From Kofleriaceae bacterium (GTDB lineage: Bacteria; Myxococcota_A; Polyangia; Haliangiales; Haliangiaceae): a stretch of 9,183 bases of DNA. Positions within the stretch are counted from its first letter, which is position 1. Each line of letters begins with the position of its first letter. Made by a program: the position numbers and the translations under genes. The stretch lies in contig JAESTW010000329.1 in the NCBI GenBank assembly GCA_016763395.1, positions 1 to 9,183 on the forward strand. The letters are read 5' to 3'. Below are positions 6,615 to 9,183 of the stretch, one piece after another. The notes under the pieces are model-generated. The model ran no database searches. It saw only the letters and a program-made list of their open reading frames with translations, and was not told where the DNA came from.

Positions 6615-6644
6615 AATAGCCCGGCAGTATATGCTCGGGCTATT
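6615..6644 (-). terminator. Rho-independent terminator for the papain-like gene
   Basis: Perfect 9-bp stem (6615-6623 with 6636-6644), extended by an inner GCA/TGC pairing. Read on the minus strand, the stem ends in CTATTTTTGC, a usable U-run, 51 bp after the stop at 6695. On the plus strand, 31 bp after the Hsp70-like stop, the same hairpin is followed by GTCGTG, so termination in that direction would be weaker. Confidence 0.75.
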
Positions 6645-6694
6645 GTCGTGTTGAGAATTAGTGTTACTTGCCCAAAGGCAGCAACCTTGAACCT

Positions 6695-7654
6695 CTATCG
6701 TCCGGTGCGCCTGGCTCTAGGCTGCTGGCGAGTTGCCGTCCGAGCACGAGGGGTTCGGACTCGGCCACCAGTAGTGGTGCGAACTGTGGTTCTACGTCGC
6801 TTCTTGAGCTCTGCTGGGATGTCCTTGGAAAGAGCGTAAGTTAGTCGAACTGGCTTGAGCTTGCCGTTTTCTCCTCGGACAGTATATTTGAATTTGAACT
6901 TGCCTGCGTGTGGCTGGTTCCAGATTCCCGGTAGGTCATTGGGCTTCGCAGTGGTTTTGGTCATCAGTGGGCTTGGCTTGGCCTTAAATGATTTACGAAG
7001 TCCCCGTGTCATTGTCCGGCGAGCTTGGCGTGCCTCGTTTGCTGCGGCTTTTGTCGATGGCTTTACTACTTCAAAGGTTCTGATTTTTGAGCGTTCCTTT
7101 TGGAATACAAAGTCCGAGTAAAGTAGAGGCTGAGGATGGGTAACCCAAGCGTCAACGACAACGATTTCGTGGAACGGGTCGTTTTTGAGGTCACCAATCA
7201 GCACAAATGCGTGATCAACACCCTCAACTCCCGCCTTGGTAAATGTCTGGTTGGCGCCGACGCCTTTCAAAAACTGTAGGGCTAGTGTGGCGTTCTCACC
7301 GCAGTTGCCACCACCGGTGCAGGCGATGACTGCGCCACGTGCTGCAAGTGGGTCTTTCGCCGCCATTCCGCGCATGTCGGGAACTCGTCCAGCCACTGTT
7401 GTGGATCGGGCCAATTGCATCCGGTAGTGAGAGTTCCCTTTGGTCTTGACCAGCGCTTCCTGCTGGTTGCCAGAATAGGGAATGCCCTTTCGGACAAAGC
7501 GCAGTGCTTGGGAAGCCAAGCGAAGACGCGCTGCCACTTTAGGAGAGACCTCACGCTCCTTCTCCACAAGGGTTTGACCTGATGCTGAACTCGCTACCAG
7601 GCTGAATGTGAGAGCCAGTAGGGTTGAAACTGCAAATTTGGAAGCCATACCCAT
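6695..7654 (-). CDS. Secreted papain/transglutaminase-like protein with Arg-rich tail
   Basis: Read from 7654 the product has 319 residues. It has a Sec signal peptide (Lys6, hydrophobic 8-20, ASSASG then Gln27). The central region carries an ordered Cys-His-Asp set: GGGNCGENA (Cys118), GVDHAFVLIGD (His148) and VVVDAWVTHP (Asp168). The order and spacing match papain-like or transglutaminase-like thiol enzymes, including deamidase-type toxin domains, where a GxCGE loop holds the nucleophile and DxW the acid. The family is not identified. A linker rich in Lys and Ala follows, then a beta-like segment (GKFKFKYTVR, 251-260). The tail (284-319) has 15 Arg/Lys in 36 residues and no acidic residue. 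Start choice is uncertain: Met at 7654 and 7648 both precede the signal peptide without a clear ribosome site, and a TTG at 7684 is also in frame. Substrate and destination are unknown. Confidence 0.8.
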   Translation of the reverse strand: MGMASKFAVSTLLALTFSLVASSASGQTLVEKEREVSPKVAARLRLASQALRFVRKGIPYSGNQQEALVKTKGNSHYRMQLARSTTVAGRVPDMRGMAAKDPLAARGAVIACTGGGNCGENATLALQFLKGVGANQTFTKAGVEGVDHAFVLIGDLKNDPFHEIVVVDAWVTHPQPLLYSDFVFQKERSKIRTFEVVKPSTKAAANEARQARRTMTRGLRKSFKAKPSPLMTKTTAKPNDLPGIWNQPHAGKFKFKYTVRGENGKLKPVRLTYALSKDIPAELKKRRRTTVRTTTGGRVRTPRARTATRQQPRARRTGR

Positions 7655-7708
7655 GGATAAAGCAAGCAGTATGCCAAAATGCAATCCGGTGAGCTAGATT
7701 AGGAGTTT

Positions 7709-7714
7709 AGTATA
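7709..7714 (-). promoter_or_regulatory. Candidate -10 element for the papain-like gene
   Basis: TATACT on the minus strand matches the sigma-70 -10 consensus at five of six bases and would place the transcript start about 50 nt before 7654. The -35 is poor: TTGTGG with only a 15-bp spacer. It lies in the 172-bp gap after the membrane protein gene, which fits separate transcription. Confidence 0.25.
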
Positions 7715-7793
7715 ATCAGCTAGTTGGCACCACAATTGGGGTACCCATAGAATTGCCTGACTACTGCTGCTTCCGGCAAGCCCCACTTCACAG

Positions 7794-7819
7794 TCACCAT
7801 CGTGGTGATTTCACCATCG
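7794..7819. repeat. TCACCATCG direct repeat with alternative hairpins
   Basis: TCACCATCG occurs at 7794-7802 and 7811-7819. Between them TGGTGA (7803-7808) can pair with the left TCACCA (loop TCG), or its GGTGA can pair with the right TCACC (loop TT). The two hairpins exclude each other. They lie 8-33 bp after the stop of the membrane protein gene. No T-run follows, so a classical terminator is not supported. Confidence 0.4.
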
Positions 7820-7826
7820 GCAATGC

Positions 7827-8909
7827 CTACTCATACTGCCGAAGCTTGAGCCGAGCGTCACCTGCGATTGGATGCGCATCGTTATGGCTGATGATCTGGC
7901 GCAGTGTCGCGCGCATCGCATCGAGTTGCTTCTGCTGCTCTTGCGCTTTGGCGGACAGCCACAGTGCTTCAATAACTTCTGAACTGTTCTTGTGGGTTTT
8001 CCAAAGAGCTTCCGTAGCCCGATAGACGAGCCGATATTGCTCTTCGGAATAGGCTGTGTTTGCCATGCGAAGAATTGCGACAGGGCTCATCGTGCCACCT
8101 TGTAACTGTAGTAAATTATCTGAGAAGGTGGCCGCATATTGTCCGCCGCCGCGTACAACAATAGCCTCGGGAATCTCTGGCGCATAGTCAATGGCCATGA
8201 AGGGTTCACAGAGAGCACCGAGCAACCTGTACCGAAGGACCGCCGGTATGTAGAGGACCATCGTGGCCAGTACTGACACGCCGAAGATCGGCGTATCTTG
8301 GATCTGTAGTGCGAGAGTGCGGAAAAGGGTCATCTCAACATACCAAATCCCATAAAAACCGGCTAGGGCGACGATGTAACTTGTCCGAAATCCCCCCAAA
8401 GCATTTGCCCAGAGAGCCGGGTTGAGAACTCCACCAATGGTTCCATTGATAGCTCCAACCGTAAGTAGTAAAGGGAAAAGTAGTACTCCGATGATAAGTA
8501 GCGCTAAGGGGCCCATTGGCACGTTTCCAAAGGCAAGTGTCACAGAGAAGAGACTGTTAGTAGCAAAGTAGAGGGCGAGTATCATCGGCAGTGCTGCAAC
8601 CAATACGAGAAGAATCGGCATGACCAAGCTGTCGAAGAAATTTTCAAAGTCGGGTGCAGAAAAAGTCCTATCGCCATTGGCGGAGCTTCTAGTAATGTGA
8701 AAAAAAACGCCGACTTCGAGGCCGATAGCCATGAGCAGAGCGATGGAGCCAAAGATTCCGAAGGCCATCGCTTGTAGTATCGAGGAGATGATGGCGAGCC
8801 CAAGCAGCGTCATCCATAGCGATGGTGAGAAAAGATAGGCCAGTACATCTGGCAAGCGAAAGAGAAGGTGTCTGTCGAGGTTTGGATTTCGCGTTCGTAT
8901 CTGAGGCAT
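7827..8909 (-). CDS. Six-helix inner membrane protein with TPR-like C-terminal tail
   Basis: A 360-residue product with no signal peptide but about six hydrophobic helices, near residues 31-47, 50-70, 96-116, 134-155, 176-200 and 207-230. The loop between helices 2 and 3 has FSAPDFENFFDSL (83-95), an arrangement seen in several uncharacterised membrane-protein families of the DUF4013 kind. I cannot assign one with confidence. After helix 6 comes about 130 residues of soluble chain, ending in paired amphipathic helices (about 285-355: EEQYRLVYRATEALWK, then EALWLSAKAQEQQKQLDAMR), like TPR repeats that bind partner proteins. The start at 8909 lacks a clear Shine-Dalgarno; no better Met lies nearby. 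The gene lies 60 bp downstream of the thioesterase gene on the same strand, so co-transcription is possible. Function unknown. Confidence 0.82.
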   Translation of the reverse strand: MPQIRTRNPNLDRHLLFRLPDVLAYLFSPSLWMTLLGLAIISSILQAMAFGIFGSIALLMAIGLEVGVFFHITRSSANGDRTFSAPDFENFFDSLVMPILLVLVAALPMILALYFATNSLFSVTLAFGNVPMGPLALLIIGVLLFPLLLTVGAINGTIGGVLNPALWANALGGFRTSYIVALAGFYGIWYVEMTLFRTLALQIQDTPIFGVSVLATMVLYIPAVLRYRLLGALCEPFMAIDYAPEIPEAIVVRGGGQYAATFSDNLLQLQGGTMSPVAILRMANTAYSEEQYRLVYRATEALWKTHKNSSEVIEALWLSAKAQEQQKQLDAMRATLRQIISHNDAHPIAGDARLKLRQYE

Positions 8910-8969
8910 ATAGCAACCAGAGGATAGCAGGGTTTATTCCCATTGCTAGTACCGGTCTAGCCCCTAAGG

Positions 8970-9183
8970 CTAACGTTTGCGAATTAGGCCTTCTTGGGCT
9001 GTCGACGCAACGAGTAGACCGTCTCGGGTATAAATAGAGCCACGGACAAGTCCGCGGGCACCATAGGCAGAAGGACTGTCGATACAGTGCAAGAGCCAAT
9101 CGTCCATACGAAAGGGGCGATGAAACCACATGGCGTGGTCAATACTAGCCACTTGCATCGTTGGATCGAGCCAGGTCGCCTGA
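8970..9183 (-). CDS. tesB: Acyl-CoA thioesterase II, C-terminal fragment (TesB-like)
   Basis: Only the last 71 codons are in the window; the gene runs in from beyond 9183 and stops at 8970. The fragment begins ATWLDPTMQVASIDHAMWFH and continues RPFRMDDWLL, SPSAYGARG, RGSIYTRDG and ASTAQEGLIRKR, the signature C-terminus of TesB-type double-hotdog thioesterases (about 286 residues in E. coli). The Asp of SIDHAMW, a Ser of SPSA and the Gln of AQEG sit where the family has its Asp, Ser/Thr and Gln catalytic residues. The enzyme hydrolyses medium- and long-chain acyl-CoA to free fatty acid and CoA in the cytoplasm. The membrane protein gene follows after 60 bp on the same strand. Family assignment is firm; substrate range and the N-terminal half cannot be judged. 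Confidence 0.92.
   Translation of the reverse strand, partial: QATWLDPTMQVASIDHAMWFHRPFRMDDWLLHCIDSPSAYGARGLVRGSIYTRDGLLVASTAQEGLIRKR

Noticed and set aside
8689..9129. 146-residue minus-strand open frame overlapping the membrane protein and thioesterase genes.
   Set aside because: It is in another frame of the same strand, spans a stop and a start of two supported genes, and shows no family features.

Overview
The window carries nine protein-coding genes, one of them cut by the right edge, and no rRNA, tRNA, CRISPR array or insertion sequence that I can see. Base composition looks close to balanced G+C by eye. The style of the proteins suggests a Gram-negative bacterium of a poorly characterised lineage, perhaps near Myxococcota or other delta-type groups, although a gammaproteobacterium is not excluded. 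Pointers are two lipoprotein-type signal peptides, a short cold-shock protein of the GTIKRLTDKGFGFI type, an HzsA-related cytochrome and a TesB-type thioesterase. The lineage is inference, because no phylogenetic marker gene is present.

Layout: (1) 31-1023 (+) is an SMP-30/gluconolactonase-like beta-propeller lipoprotein. (2) 1209-1406 (+) is a cold-shock domain protein with a 185-nt upstream region that can form a long-range stem, followed by a strong terminator. (3) 1516-2223 (-) is a secreted Spy/CpxP-like helical protein built from two tandem copies of one unit. (4) 2224-2610 is a divergent intergenic region with several short palindromes and an ECF/RpoE-like promoter reading right. (5) 2611-3030 (+) is a small secreted six-cysteine protein of unknown family. 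(6) 3137-5296 (+) is a large exported HzsA-related monoheme cytochrome, with an Hsp70-type ATPase lacking a substrate-binding domain 27 bp downstream (5324-6583, +). (7) 6695-7654 (-) is a secreted protein with a papain/transglutaminase-like Cys-His-Asp signature and an arginine-rich tail. (8) 7827-8909 (-) is a six-helix membrane protein with a TPR-like tail, lying 60 bp downstream of (9) the 3' end of an acyl-CoA thioesterase II gene (8970 to beyond 9183, -).

The two convergent junctions (1407-1515 and 6584-6694) each hold a hairpin terminator. Five of the eight complete genes encode exported proteins and a sixth encodes an integral membrane protein, so the stretch is strongly biased to the cell envelope. 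The Spy/CpxP-like gene and the six-cysteine gene diverge from a region with an envelope-stress-style promoter, which hints at stress control of at least the rightward gene. The cytochrome/Hsp70-like pair is the most operon-like unit and the least obvious functional combination. The most promising undescribed items are the papain-like secreted protein, the six-cysteine protein and the duplicated Spy/CpxP-like protein. I see no clear multi-gene defence or biosynthetic system.
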